The notes under the pieces were generated by a model. That model ran no database searches, had not been told where the DNA came from, and saw only the letters and a program-made list of their open reading frames with translations. Both the position numbers and the translations under genes were made by a program. DNA of 64,000 nucleotides from JAHDCJ01 sp039028895 (GTDB lineage: Bacteria > Bacteroidota > Bacteroidia > Chitinophagales > Saprospiraceae): positions 62,001 to 126,000 of the forward strand of contig JBCCHF010000007.1 of the NCBI GenBank assembly GCA_039028895.1. Reading direction: 5' to 3'. How positions within the stretch are numbered: the stretch's first letter is position 1; each line of letters begins with the position of its first letter. This document shows, one piece after another, positions 9,376 through 18,720 of the stretch.

Positions 9376-10407
9376 ATGATCAAACCAAAAAGACTCCAAA
9401 AAGGAGACAAAATCGCCACCATTTCCCTTTCATGGGGTGGGGCAGGCACATTGCCCTCGCGCTACAAGATCGGCAAGCAACAAATGGCCAAAATGTTCGA
9501 CATTGAAGTCATAGAAACCCGACACGCCCTTAAGCCAGCTGACTGGATATACAACAATCCGAAAGCAAGAGCAGACGACCTTACTGAAGCCCTTGAAGAC
9601 AACTCGATTAAGGCCATCATTTCGAACATTGGTGGCGATGATAGCATTCGATTATTAAAACATACGGATCCGGATGTAATCACTAATAACCCAAAGATCT
9701 TCATGGGTTTTTCTGATTCCACGGTAACTCATTTCTGTTTTTACAAGGCAGGCGTAACGTCATTTTATGGCACCTCAACACTTGTCGGGTTCGCTGAAAA
9801 TAATGGTATGCATCAATACCAGATTGACGATATTTTGAAGACACTCTTCTCTTCTAAACCAGTAGGACAGATACAGCCAAATCACGATGGCTGGACTTCC
9901 GAAATGCTGGATTGGGGTAACCCAAACAATCAAACGATCACTCGTAAACTTGAACCCAACAGCGGATGGAGATGGCCGCAAGGTGGAGGGGTTGTTAAAG
10001 GATCCTTGTTAGGCGGTTGCGTAGAAGTAATGGAGATGATCAAAGATACCCGGATTTGGGTGCCGCCTTCGGAATGGAAAGACAAGATCATGTTTCTTGA
10101 AACTTCAGAAGAGATGATCCTGCCGGAATACTTTTGCTGGATTTTAAGGAATTACGCAGCATCAGGTATTCTTCATAACATCAATGGGCTGATCGTCGCT
10201 CGTCCATACAATGATAAATACACCAGGGAATATGATGAGATGATCCTGAAAGTGGTGAAGGAAGAAGGTCTCCACGACTTACCAATTATCACCGGGATGG
10301 ACTTTGGCCACACCTGTCCGATCTTCACCCTTCCTTATGGAGTCGAGGCAGAAATGGATATGGCAAAACAGACTTTTTCAATTATTGAAAATGCAACTGA
10401 AGATTAA
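9376..10407 (+). CDS. S66 family peptidase (LD-carboxypeptidase / MccF-like)
   Basis: The 343-residue protein matches the S66 family. The nucleophile elbow is IFMGFSDST with Ser113. A catalytic Glu is likely in IMFLETSEE, and the His in GMDFGHTCP near the C-terminus. Members cleave L,D bonds of cytoplasmic murein peptides (LdcA) or detoxify microcin C-type aminoacyl nucleotides (MccF). The GDDSIRLL and LVGFAENN segments look closer to the MccF branch, but this cannot be settled by eye. No signal peptide is present, so it acts in the cytoplasm. Confidence 0.85.
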   Translation: MIKPKRLQKGDKIATISLSWGGAGTLPSRYKIGKQQMAKMFDIEVIETRHALKPADWIYNNPKARADDLTEALEDNSIKAIISNIGGDDSIRLLKHTDPDVITNNPKIFMGFSDSTVTHFCFYKAGVTSFYGTSTLVGFAENNGMHQYQIDDILKTLFSSKPVGQIQPNHDGWTSEMLDWGNPNNQTITRKLEPNSGWRWPQGGGVVKGSLLGGCVEVMEMIKDTRIWVPPSEWKDKIMFLETSEEMILPEYFCWILRNYAASGILHNINGLIVARPYNDKYTREYDEMILKVVKEEGLHDLPIITGMDFGHTCPIFTLPYGVEAEMDMAKQTFSIIENATED

Positions 10408-10580
10408 CCGCAAAAAGTTAACAAAAGCATAAACTTTTCGATTTCAAGCGCTTTATCCGTTAAAAAGAGAGGTTGGTCTTTATTTGTTGAAACAATTCAA
10501 TTTTTAGGGTATTATCTATATAGAGACGTTGCAAAACAAACGTCAGAATAATATTGATCTTTCACTAAAATTGATGAATT

Positions 10581-10799
10581 ATGAGTTGGAATCCCATGAT
10601 GTCATTCACAGACTTTGCAGCAGCACATCTTGCTGTTGAAAAACTCCAATCAAACGGCCTCAACCCGGTTTTGAAAGATCAGATGACCGTTCAAACCTAC
10701 ACAGGGGCCTTTGAGATGGGAACACTAAAATTGTTTATCCACGAACTGGAAGCGAAGGAAGCCGCTTCGATTTTGAAGAGCGAAGGGTTTTTGAAGTAG
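10581..10799 (+). CDS. DUF2007-like small protein
   Basis: The 72-residue protein starts with a MSFTDFAAAHLAVEKLQSNG segment and contains a LKLFIHELEAKEAASIL helix. This fits the DUF2007 ferredoxin-like fold (putative signal-transducing proteins). No reaction is known. It stands alone, with about 170 bases upstream and a terminator downstream. Confidence 0.65.
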   Translation: MSWNPMMSFTDFAAAHLAVEKLQSNGLNPVLKDQMTVQTYTGAFEMGTLKLFIHELEAKEAASILKSEGFLK

Positions 10800-10838
10800 G
10801 AATGAGTTAAGTAACAGGACAAAATACATTTATAACGA

Positions 10839-10868
10839 AAAGAAGTTCACATGATGAACTTCTTTTTT
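10839..10868 (+). terminator. rho-independent terminator
   Basis: A perfect nine-base inverted repeat (AGAAGTTCA / TGAACTTCT) with a four-base loop is followed by a T-run. It ends the DUF2007 gene's transcript. An A-run on the 5' side could let it work on the other strand as well. Confidence 0.85.
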
Positions 10869-10912
10869 GTTTTACCTTGTCGATGAATGAAAACTGTAAA
10901 AAAAAAGAGTAA

Positions 10913-11359
10913 ATGAAGAAAAAGAAGAAGTTTGAAAATAACTGGAGGCATAAATCACTCGAAAATCTAGAAAAGCATATTTGGCCAGCCCCCGATCCTG
11001 ATGAAGGTTCGTACTTGATTCTTACTTGTAACAAACTTCGAAAACAACAATTAAAAGATTTTTCTATCGAAGATCTAAGGATCATGATCGGACAGGAGAT
11101 AGGTCTCAGGTTTTTAATACCCTTAGCCATAGAGCAGCTCCATGAAAATATTTTAGTAGAAGGAGATCTCTACGAAGGTGACTTACTCAAAAATGTGTTA
11201 GTTAGCGATCCAGAATACTGGCAATCTGAAAAAGACAACTGGCAGACTATATGCGATTTGTTCAATGCCAATAAGCAGAGGATCAGAAACTTCGATACCA
11301 CTTCAAGTATCAAAGCAGAGATTTTTACCGCTTTTGAAAAGTTCGAAAAATTGCATTGA
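10913..11359 (+). CDS. CdiI-type immunity protein (orphan)
   Basis: After a lysine-rich start, the protein shows the pattern of CdiI_2-like contact-dependent-inhibition immunity proteins: HKSLENLEKHIWPAPDPDEG, LILTCNKLRKQQLKDFSIED, then LRIMIGQEIGLRFLIPLAIE and a GDLYEGDLLKNVL block. Such proteins bind and neutralise the C-terminal toxin of a CdiA or other polymorphic toxin. No toxin gene, Rhs or CdiA fragment is visible nearby, so this is an orphan immunity gene. The family call rests on pattern recognition only. Confidence 0.7.
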   Translation: MKKKKKFENNWRHKSLENLEKHIWPAPDPDEGSYLILTCNKLRKQQLKDFSIEDLRIMIGQEIGLRFLIPLAIEQLHENILVEGDLYEGDLLKNVLVSDPEYWQSEKDNWQTICDLFNANKQRIRNFDTTSSIKAEIFTAFEKFEKLH

Positions 11360-11408
11360 ATCGCTTCTTGTAACTCTATGGAGAAAAAAGTCGAATCTTC
11401 TAATATCC

Positions 11409-11864
11409 ATGAAAAAACTAACTTCCCAACTCGTCCTTCCACTTACCATTATCTCCTTTAGCTTATTTACTAAATGGTGGTTCGTCATTCCCGTTGATGC
11501 ACCAGAATTGTTGATGAAAGGCTTCCCATTGCCTTATATCTGCCCTGGCTGGCATACCTCGTTATCCCTTCAAATATTTTTAGGGGAGTTCCTGGTTGAT
11601 TTACTGGTTTATTTCAGTTTCTGGTGGGTGATCGTTTGTTTGTTTGATCGCGTTATCAGGAAAATCAAGGTGCATAAGGCTGTTAAAGCAACTCTTATGG
11701 TGATTTCGATCTTGATTTTAACGCTTGAAATCCTGATCATCAGCAATCCCGATAATAAGTTTTACCTGACGCGCGATTTTGGCATCGAGATTCTCGATAC
11801 GGGCTATCAGTTTAATCTCAATCCACCAGAAAGACCCGTACTCGGAGATTACGATCAGGATTAA
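11409..11864 (+). CDS. hypothetical membrane protein
   Basis: I start the gene at 11409 because upstream codons in this frame overlap the preceding gene and look non-coding. The 151-residue protein has about three hydrophobic segments (LPLTIISFSLFTKWWF, FLVDLLVYFSFWWVIVCLF, TLMVISILILTLEILII) and a short polar C-terminus. No family is recognised. It lies 50 bases after the CdiI-like gene in the same direction. Confidence 0.6.
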   Translation: MKKLTSQLVLPLTIISFSLFTKWWFVIPVDAPELLMKGFPLPYICPGWHTSLSLQIFLGEFLVDLLVYFSFWWVIVCLFDRVIRKIKVHKAVKATLMVISILILTLEILIISNPDNKFYLTRDFGIEILDTGYQFNLNPPERPVLGDYDQD

Positions 11865-11992
11865 ATATTGCTTAACAGTATCTCTGCGAATCCCTCTGTA
11901 GTACTTTGTGATGAGATTATTAGACTATTTTCTAACCGCAAAGTACCACAAAGGATATCGCAAAGTTTCCCAAAGGAAGACTGGTATCTATT

Positions 11993-13567
11993 CTATTCTG
12001 AACCTTCAGACAAAGCAGCTTCAATTGCAGCCAACCTTGCTTTCAACTCATCAATTTCTTCCTGTTGATTATCGATCATTTGTTGTTGTTCCTGGATGGC
12101 TTTTATTGCTAAGACACTCATGCCGGAGTAATTTAATGCATGCACGCCTTTTGACCTTTCGTCTTCAACGATGAACACCAACTCCGGGAAATGCGCTTTG
12201 AAGTCCTGGGCGATAAAACCAATGGATTCCTTGTTAGTTGGATTATTATCAATGTACTGGTATCGCGAAGGTTCAACCTGCATCAATTTTGAAAGCACAG
12301 TGCCAATCGGCTTTACATTAGTCTTTAGACTACGGTCAGATGAAGGGTTCCACGAACCATCAGTGCCGCTAAAAGACCCACGGAATGTACCATTGGCATA
12401 GAGGTTTAAGTTTGAAGCAGCCGCTGAGCTGGTCACAAATTCCCAGTTATTGGTTGTGGAAGCACGAGCGAAATTTACACCAAATGAACCATGCTCAATG
12501 TTTAACATATATGATCCTGGTGACCCTGCATTCTCACCTACGGTAAGTCCGTTGGTCCGCATCTCAACTTCACCACGCCCAAAACCGGTAGGAGAAGTTA
12601 CAATGATACGAGCACGCCCAAAGGTGCTTGAGTTTTCCATGCTGATCTGGTAGTCGGCATTTCCGGCCTGGAAGACACCCCCTGTAGTTCCACCAACTGT
12701 AACCGCTGGAATCGCCCATCCGGAACCCAGGTTGGTCCCCACCACCAATTCCTCGTCAGGATTACTGTTATTTCCAATGGCGACATTGCCGGTCGTTCCG
12801 TTAAAATAAACCCTGCGCGTATAAGTGAACGATCCGGTAGGTTTGGATTGGAATTGAAGGTTTGCCCCGCTGCCTTGTGTTGACATCCGCCACTGGTTAC
12901 CATTGTTTGGAAGACCCAGGTTGAGGCGACCGGCGCTGGTGTTTACAAACAATTCGCCGTTAATGTGAAAATCAAACTCGGGGGATACCGTATTAATGCC
13001 GACATCTCCGGTATTGTAGTAAATATCGTTGCCGTCGGTTTCCCATAGACTACCAAAATCAGAGAGGTCGACACTATTGGCTCCTGCAATCGACAATGTA
13101 TTCCCCGAAAGGGATAAACTCTGGATTTCATTAACAACACTCTGGTCGTTATCTCCAGGAACACTTCCCGCAGTTTTTGCATGTAAAGCATAGGGTACAC
13201 TGAGAAGTTGGGTCGTCCCCAAATCCTGGAAAGAACTGCCTCCTGCCGGGTCAAGTTCAACTTTGATGAAAAAACGATCTGTATCCCAGGCTATAGCAGC
13301 AAAATTGCCACTTACAGCAACCCCAGACCCTATTTCGAGATTGGCCAGCCCATAATCATTGGTATTGACAGCATGGGTTTCAATATAAACAGTTGGGCCA
13401 TCAAAACTGGTTTGGATGATATTTATTCTGAAATTAACAGACTGGTTCATCATCACCTGTCCGGAACCATCTCTGACAGCTGCCTGGTACTTAAAGGCCT
13501 CAGGCTGCGCATAAGAAAAAGGAAGCAGAAGGAGAATTGAAGCTATTGTGAATAATACTTTTTTCAT
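11993..13567 (-). CDS. exported tail-fibre-like protein with S74 intramolecular chaperone domain
   Basis: The 524-residue protein has a signal peptide ending at SYAQ and a beta-rich, low-complexity stalk typical of trimeric fibres. The C-terminus carries an S74 (endosialidase-type) chaperone domain, recognisable by SDRSLKTNVKPIG with the likely Ser/Lys self-cleavage dyad, then ESIGFIAQDFKAHFPELV and a closing coiled coil (EEIDELKARLAAIEAAL). In phages this domain trimerises the fibre and cuts itself off. No other phage genes are near, so this is a cellular surface version. It lies two bases downstream of a T9SS-sorted protein gene. Confidence 0.85.
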   Translation of the reverse strand: MKKVLFTIASILLLLPFSYAQPEAFKYQAAVRDGSGQVMMNQSVNFRINIIQTSFDGPTVYIETHAVNTNDYGLANLEIGSGVAVSGNFAAIAWDTDRFFIKVELDPAGGSSFQDLGTTQLLSVPYALHAKTAGSVPGDNDQSVVNEIQSLSLSGNTLSIAGANSVDLSDFGSLWETDGNDIYYNTGDVGINTVSPEFDFHINGELFVNTSAGRLNLGLPNNGNQWRMSTQGSGANLQFQSKPTGSFTYTRRVYFNGTTGNVAIGNNSNPDEELVVGTNLGSGWAIPAVTVGGTTGGVFQAGNADYQISMENSSTFGRARIIVTSPTGFGRGEVEMRTNGLTVGENAGSPGSYMLNIEHGSFGVNFARASTTNNWEFVTSSAAASNLNLYANGTFRGSFSGTDGSWNPSSDRSLKTNVKPIGTVLSKLMQVEPSRYQYIDNNPTNKESIGFIAQDFKAHFPELVFIVEDERSKGVHALNYSGMSVLAIKAIQEQQQMIDNQQEEIDELKARLAAIEAALSEGSE

Positions 13568-13569
13568 AA

Positions 13570-14058
13570 CTATTTGTTTTTCAGGATTTTGAATGTTTTT
13601 AAAGTTTGGGAATGCTGGTCAGTGACATGGAGGAAATAACTACCAGCTACAAATGAGGTAAGATCAAGCGTAAGAGGCGAGTTGGCGACTTTAGCTTCTT
13701 CAGTTAGAAGCTGTCGGCCAAGTACATCGTAAACAGAAAACTTGAGCGGTTCGGCAAAATTCGAGTAGGCAATGGTCACGATCCCGGAAGTAGGATTGGG
13801 GTAGACTTTAAGGTCGATTTCGACAGCAAGGTCTTCAATTGAGGTAATGACAAGATCGGGTTGGTGAAAACCCTGGGTGAGTTGAGTAGCTCCGGCATCA
13901 AAGGTGGCGATCACCGACTCTCCGATAGTCCAGCTAACTTCAACACCCGATCCCACAACATGGTCTCCATTGGAAGCGATAACTTCTGGTGAAACGGATT
14001 GACTGTAACTTATCGTCCAGATAATAGTACAGCACAGAAAAAGGAAAACTCTTTTCAT
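13570..14058 (-). CDS. T9SS type A sorting domain protein
   Basis: The 162-residue protein has a signal peptide (ISYSQ) and ends with a T9SS type A domain: KVYPNPTSGIVTIAYSN, FSVYDVLGRQLL, then GSYFLHVTDQHSQTLKTFKILKN. The short part between them (SWTIGESVIATFDAGATQLTQGFHQP) is common in Bacteroidota surface proteins. It would be exported through the Sec and type IX systems and anchored or released at the surface. The S74 protein gene follows with a two-base gap, so the two form an operon. Confidence 0.9.
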   Translation of the reverse strand: MKRVFLFLCCTIIWTISYSQSVSPEVIASNGDHVVGSGVEVSWTIGESVIATFDAGATQLTQGFHQPDLVITSIEDLAVEIDLKVYPNPTSGIVTIAYSNFAEPLKFSVYDVLGRQLLTEEAKVANSPLTLDLTSFVAGSYFLHVTDQHSQTLKTFKILKNK

Positions 14059-14355
14059 AGTTTGCTTTTTGGCGTTTATTAATAAATGACGACAGACAGC
14101 ATACCTTGGTCAGGCCAAAACTTGTCATGTCTTAAAATTCTAGTGACTTTTCTTCAGTAAATGTAAACCTGTGGTTGGATGCAGGTAATTTCAGGTTGGA
14201 ATATTGGTCCTGATTTCTCAGAATATTTCCAGTACAATGTAGGACATAACTCCTTTCTTAAAATTACGGTTTATTTTAATGCATCGCAAGTGTAAACCTG
14301 AACCCCAAAACATTGTTGGAATGATGATATTATCTTCAAAACACGAAGGCAACAA
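14059..14355. other. intergenic region with no recognised element
   Basis: This 297-base gap separates the divergent T9SS protein and methyltransferase genes. It must hold both promoters, but I see no clear TAnnTTTG box, inverted repeat, RNA gene or ORF in it. Confidence 0.4.
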
Positions 14356-15015
14356 ATGAAACCAGAAGAATCAACCTTAAAAGAGATAGAAGCACAGTTA
14401 AGTCATCCAAAAGGAGAACAGGGCATTGCCATTGGAGAAAAAATGAACACCTCCAATATGCCAATGACTCTGAATTCGATTGACTTCATGAATGTGAAAG
14501 ATAAAGACAAGGTACTGGAGATCGGCCACGGCAACTGCGGTCATTTGGAAGCTTTAATGGCTGAGGCCGATGATCTGTATTACTCTGGTGTAGAAATCTC
14601 GGAAACCATGTATGACGAGGCACAACGGATCAATAAAGAGAACATTCAAAAAGCTAAAGCTGAATTCAAGATATATGATGGCCTGAAACTTCCGTTCCCT
14701 TCAGATGCTTTTGATAAATCGTTTACTGTAAATACCATTTATTTTTGGCAAAAGCCGGAAGAATTCTTGAAAGAAATTAAACGGGTGTTAAAACCAGAAG
14801 GTGTTTGTGTGATCACTTTTGTGAGAAAAGAAACTATGGTTGACCTCCCCTTTGTCAAAAACAAATTCAGGATATATGAAATTCCCGATATCGAAAGGCT
14901 GGCTGCATCGGCACAATTTCAAATAGCTGGAGTTCGATACCTTGAAGATCAGGTAACCAGTAAGTCAGGAGAAATGATCCTTAGGAAATATGCAGTAGTG
15001 CGGTTGGTGGCATAA
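14356..15015 (+). CDS. class I SAM-dependent methyltransferase
   Basis: Motif I is present as VLEIGHGNCGHL, followed by SGVEISETMYDEAQ, the PFPSDAFDKSFTVNTIYFW block and RVLKPEGVCVITFV. These define a Methyltransf_11-like enzyme of 219 residues. The motif I glycine pattern (GHGNCG) is slightly atypical but still plausible for SAM binding. The substrate is unknown. It stands alone upstream of the iron transport operon. Confidence 0.85.
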   Translation: MKPEESTLKEIEAQLSHPKGEQGIAIGEKMNTSNMPMTLNSIDFMNVKDKDKVLEIGHGNCGHLEALMAEADDLYYSGVEISETMYDEAQRINKENIQKAKAEFKIYDGLKLPFPSDAFDKSFTVNTIYFWQKPEEFLKEIKRVLKPEGVCVITFVRKETMVDLPFVKNKFRIYEIPDIERLAASAQFQIAGVRYLEDQVTSKSGEMILRKYAVVRLVA

Positions 15016-15087
15016 TTAACCGATAAAAGTGTATTCTGGTTTTTAGACCATGAGTTAATATTGATATTAAGGGTTATTTGCCAAAAA

Positions 15088-15120
15088 CTTATTTAGATCA
15101 ATTCCAAATAAGTATATTTG
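15088..15120 (+). promoter_or_regulatory. promoter with overlapping iron-type operator
   Basis: A 25-base imperfect palindrome (15088-15112; arms CTTATTTAGA and TCCAAATAAG around TCAAT, nine of ten positions paired) abuts a perfect Bacteroidota -7 element TATATTTG at 15113-15120. The start codon of the iron-binding protein follows 31 bases later. A repressor bound here would block the promoter. Fur- or DtxR-type iron control is inferred from the operon's function and the AT-rich palindrome. Confidence 0.6.
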
Positions 15121-15150
15121 CACGATTAAACCATCACCAATTAATAACAA

Positions 15151-16209
15151 ATGATCACAAAGAACACAATAGCAGTTCTGCTGCTTTTTGCCGTTATGTT
15201 CACGGCATGCAACACCAAAGACCAACAGGCTTCTGACCAAAATGAAGCAAAAGAAGCCAAATTCATAACCCTGTACACCCATCGCCACTATGATACCGAT
15301 AAGGCACTTTTCGAAAAATTTGAAGAGCAAACAGGTATTGAAGTCAGAGTGGTTAAAGCCAGTGCTGATGAGTTGATCCAGAAAATGGAAGCCGAAGGTG
15401 ACCAGTCACCAGCTGACCTGCTCATCACAGTCGACGCGGGCAGACTCGTAAGGGCCAAAGGCAAAGGATTGCTACAATCGGCAAGTTCTGATGTACTCAA
15501 TAAGTCTATCCCTGCTCATTTGCGTGATGGCGATAACCAATGGTTTGGCCTTACCAAGCGGGCTAGGGTGATTGTCTATGACAAAGACAAAGTAAATCCG
15601 GAAGACTTGTCTACCTACGAGGCATTAACAGAAGCCAAATGGAAAAACAAGGTACTGATCAGATCGTCAGGCAATATTTACAACCAATCGCTCATGGCTT
15701 CGATTATCGCTAATAGTGGTGAAGAAGCCGCCAAATCATGGGCTGAAGGTATGGTCAGTAATTTTGCCAGAGCTCCAAAAGGTAATGACCGCGACCAGGT
15801 CAAGGCCATCCTTGCCGGAGAAGGCGAAGTGGCTGTGGTTAATACCTACTACATTGGAAAATTGCTTAATTCGAAAGACTCTGCAGAAGTCAAGGCCGGA
15901 CAAGCCGTCAATATCTTTTTCCCTAACCAGGATGACAGGGGCACACATGTTAATATCAGTGGAATTGGTGTAGCCAAGCATGCACCCAATAAAGAAGATG
16001 CGGTCAAGTTCATAGAATACCTCGTGAGCAAAGAATCACAAGAGAACTTCGCTAGTTCCAATTACGAATACCCGGTTAATCCGGAAGCTGCCACCTCAGA
16101 TCTACTCAAGTCATGGGGTGCTTTCAAAGAAGATAACCTGCCACTATCGAAGCTGGGTGAACTGAACAAACAAGCGGTCATCAAGTTTGATGAGGTGAAA
16201 TGGCAATAA
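15151..16209 (+). CDS. ferric iron ABC transporter, substrate-binding lipoprotein
   Basis: The 352-residue lipoprotein (FTAC lipobox) fits the FbpA/FutA class of iron-binding proteins. Its mature start, FITLYTHRHYDTDKALFEKFEEQTGI, is the class hallmark, and a VAVVNTYYIGKLL segment contains the paired tyrosines expected to bind ferric iron. It would capture iron in the periplasm for the permease and ATPase encoded just downstream. The gap to the permease gene is nine bases. Confidence 0.92.
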   Translation: MITKNTIAVLLLFAVMFTACNTKDQQASDQNEAKEAKFITLYTHRHYDTDKALFEKFEEQTGIEVRVVKASADELIQKMEAEGDQSPADLLITVDAGRLVRAKGKGLLQSASSDVLNKSIPAHLRDGDNQWFGLTKRARVIVYDKDKVNPEDLSTYEALTEAKWKNKVLIRSSGNIYNQSLMASIIANSGEEAAKSWAEGMVSNFARAPKGNDRDQVKAILAGEGEVAVVNTYYIGKLLNSKDSAEVKAGQAVNIFFPNQDDRGTHVNISGIGVAKHAPNKEDAVKFIEYLVSKESQENFASSNYEYPVNPEAATSDLLKSWGAFKEDNLPLSKLGELNKQAVIKFDEVKWQ

Positions 16210-16217
16210 AAAAGTAA

Positions 16218-17867
16218 ATGCGCTTTCATCATAAGCATTTTATACGGGATATTAATCAATGGTCACTCTTGTCAGTGGCCATTGGTTTATTTATAGCTAT
16301 CCCTGGCCTGGCTATCGCCTTTTACCTTTTTGATGGCCCCGGTGAGATGTGGGGGCACATCGTATCTCACTTTCTGCTCAACTATATTGGCAATTCATTA
16401 TTTCTCATTGCGGGAACGGGAGTCCTAACCTTCCTGATAGGCACTTCAGCAGCTTGGATCGTTAGCAGTTATGATTTTCCTTACCGGAAACTTTTTGACT
16501 GGTTGCTATTTCTCCCGCTTGCCATTCCTTCCTATATCACCGCTTATGCCTATGTCGGACTACTCGGAAACGGGGGAACTCTTGTCGGGTTTTTGCAATC
16601 CATAGGCATCCCAATCAAAAGGATTGAAATGATGAATTTATATGGCCTAACCTGGGTGCTGAGTATTTCGTTGTTTCCTTATGTCTATGCAGGTACACGG
16701 GCAATGTTTGCCAGTTTTCCAAGGGTGATCAGCGATAGTGCATTCCTGTTAGGAGCTACCCGAAGAACGTACTTTTTCAAGGTAGCACTGCCTTTGGCCT
16801 CACCGGCTATCATTGGTGGTCTCTTTCTCGTTTTCATGGAGGTGCTTAATGATTATGGTGCTGCCAAATACTACGGTATCAATACCTTCACCACTGGCAT
16901 ATTCAGAACCTGGACAGCGTTGGAAGACCTTCAGTCATCCATTTATTTGTCGGCATTATTAGTGGTGCTGGTAATATTGATAATGCTATTTGTCAAATGG
17001 CAAAGAGGTCGTAAATCATATACAATTAAGGCGTTAAATACCGGACACAGCCATTCTCCCAGACGACCCCTTTCTGGAAGGAAGAAAGTACTTTACCTCA
17101 TAATTATCCTTTTACCAGTCACCTTTGGCTTTATCCTGCCTGTTGGCCAATTGCTTTACTGGGGGATATTGACTTTCGAGTCTATGTTCAATGCCGAATT
17201 ACTTTGGGTTACCTTGCAAAGTTTCGGTGTTGCCTTTGCTGCTGCGCTTATTATCATAATTGGAGCACTGGCCCTGATCAATGTTACAAAATGGAATCAT
17301 CTCAAAGGCCTGGGTATATTTTCCAAACTGGCAACAATTGGCTACGTGATCCCAGGGGCTATTATCGGTATTGGTGTAATCCGCAGTAGTCAGACCGTAA
17401 TTACATTTTTCAATGATAATTTTGACATGCAGGTGGGGTACCTGTTTTACGGAAGTAGTATTATTCTGATCTATGCTTATGTTTTCCGTTTTATGGCTGT
17501 GGCCTACAATCCGATTGAAGCAAACACGCTGAAGTTGAGTAAAAACCTGTCTGAATCGGCCTATCTTTTGGGTGTCAGCAAGCTGAAAGCGTTTAGGAGG
17601 ATTGATTTCCCTTTACTTAAAAAAACCTTATTAGGTGCGTTTTTCCTGGTCTTTATTGACATCCTGAAGGAGCTGCCGCTTACCTTGATCCTCAAACCTT
17701 ATAATCTACAGACCCTGGCGATAAACGCCTATGCCTATGCTGATGATGAGCAAGTTGCAAAAGCTGCATTACCGGCGTTATTGCTGATTACCGTGATCGC
17801 CATATTAATGTTGGTGGTTAACCATCGGGAATTTAATACTTCAGAAAACCAAACCCTTAAAAACTAA
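16218..17867 (+). CDS. ferric iron ABC transporter permease
   Basis: The 549-residue protein is a fused permease with about twelve membrane segments and two EAA-loop regions, SDSAFLLGATRRTYFFKVALP and a second copy beginning SESAYLLGVSKLKAFRRID. This two-in-one design is normal for FbpB/SfuB-type iron importers. It sits between the binding protein and ATPase genes with short gaps, forming a three-gene operon. Confidence 0.92.
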   Translation: MRFHHKHFIRDINQWSLLSVAIGLFIAIPGLAIAFYLFDGPGEMWGHIVSHFLLNYIGNSLFLIAGTGVLTFLIGTSAAWIVSSYDFPYRKLFDWLLFLPLAIPSYITAYAYVGLLGNGGTLVGFLQSIGIPIKRIEMMNLYGLTWVLSISLFPYVYAGTRAMFASFPRVISDSAFLLGATRRTYFFKVALPLASPAIIGGLFLVFMEVLNDYGAAKYYGINTFTTGIFRTWTALEDLQSSIYLSALLVVLVILIMLFVKWQRGRKSYTIKALNTGHSHSPRRPLSGRKKVLYLIIILLPVTFGFILPVGQLLYWGILTFESMFNAELLWVTLQSFGVAFAAALIIIIGALALINVTKWNHLKGLGIFSKLATIGYVIPGAIIGIGVIRSSQTVITFFNDNFDMQVGYLFYGSSIILIYAYVFRFMAVAYNPIEANTLKLSKNLSESAYLLGVSKLKAFRRIDFPLLKKTLLGAFFLVFIDILKELPLTLILKPYNLQTLAINAYAYADDEQVAKAALPALLLITVIAILMLVVNHREFNTSENQTLKN

Positions 17868-17886
17868 ACTCTAAAATCTGATCGCT

Positions 17887-18633
17887 ATGGATATTTTGGT
17901 AACAGATAAGCTTTCTAAAACCTACGATGGGCAATATTTTGCCTTATCGAACTGTACTTTTTCTTTACAGAAGGGGCAAATATGTGCAGTAGTAGGGGAG
18001 AGTGGGAGTGGCAAGTCTACCTTGTTAAGACTAATTGCCGGACTGGAAAGACCAGACGGTGGAACGATTACGATCGAAAAAGAGATCATGAGTGATGATA
18101 CCACAGTGGTTGCGCCCCAGAAAAGAAATGTCGGACTTGTGTTTCAGGATTTTGCTTTGTTTCCACATATGACTGTCGAGCAAAATATAGCCTTTGGCTT
18201 GAAAGCAGACAAAGCGGCAACCGTAAAACGTATGTTAGCGGTCATCAAAATGGAAGCCTTCGCAAAACGATATCCATCCGAACTAAGTGGCGGACAAGAA
18301 CAACGCGTTGCACTGGCCCGCACCCTCGCGATAAACCCCAGGATTTTGTTGCTAGACGAACCATTCAGCAACCTCGACACCAGCCTGAAAGCCGAACTTC
18401 GACAGGAAATCAGAGATATCGCCAAAGACTTTGGAACAACCCTGGTCTTTATTACCCACGACATTTTTGACGCGATCGATATTGCTGATCAGCTTATCAT
18501 TTTGAAAGCAGGAAAAATTATAAGGCATTGCAAAATCACTGATTTTGCCAAAGATGTAACAAACGAAGATGTCAAAACGATGCTCGTCGAATTGAAAGAA
18601 AATGCAGAACGTATGCTCAGTGTTTTGGACTAA
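17887..18633 (+). CDS. ferric iron ABC transporter ATP-binding protein
   Basis: The 248-residue ATPase has Walker A GESGSGKST (residues 37-45), a Q-loop in VGLVFQDFALFPHM, the signature LSGGQEQRVALART, Walker B ILLLDEPFSNLD and a switch His in FITHD. It lacks the long C-terminal regulatory domain of some FbpC proteins. It energises the iron importer encoded by the two preceding genes. Confidence 0.95.
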   Translation: MDILVTDKLSKTYDGQYFALSNCTFSLQKGQICAVVGESGSGKSTLLRLIAGLERPDGGTITIEKEIMSDDTTVVAPQKRNVGLVFQDFALFPHMTVEQNIAFGLKADKAATVKRMLAVIKMEAFAKRYPSELSGGQEQRVALARTLAINPRILLLDEPFSNLDTSLKAELRQEIRDIAKDFGTTLVFITHDIFDAIDIADQLIILKAGKIIRHCKITDFAKDVTNEDVKTMLVELKENAERMLSVLD

Positions 18634-18720
18634 ATCAACAGGTCAAATACCAATAGCAATGTCAAAAAAATAAGGATTACGGGTTTGACTATACCTGATT
18701 TAGGGTATTTTGTAGCCGAT

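Noticed and set aside
11993..14058. Prophage remnant suggested by the S74 tail-fibre domain
   Set aside because: No other phage gene, integrase or attachment site is near; both proteins have signal peptides and one carries a T9SS domain.
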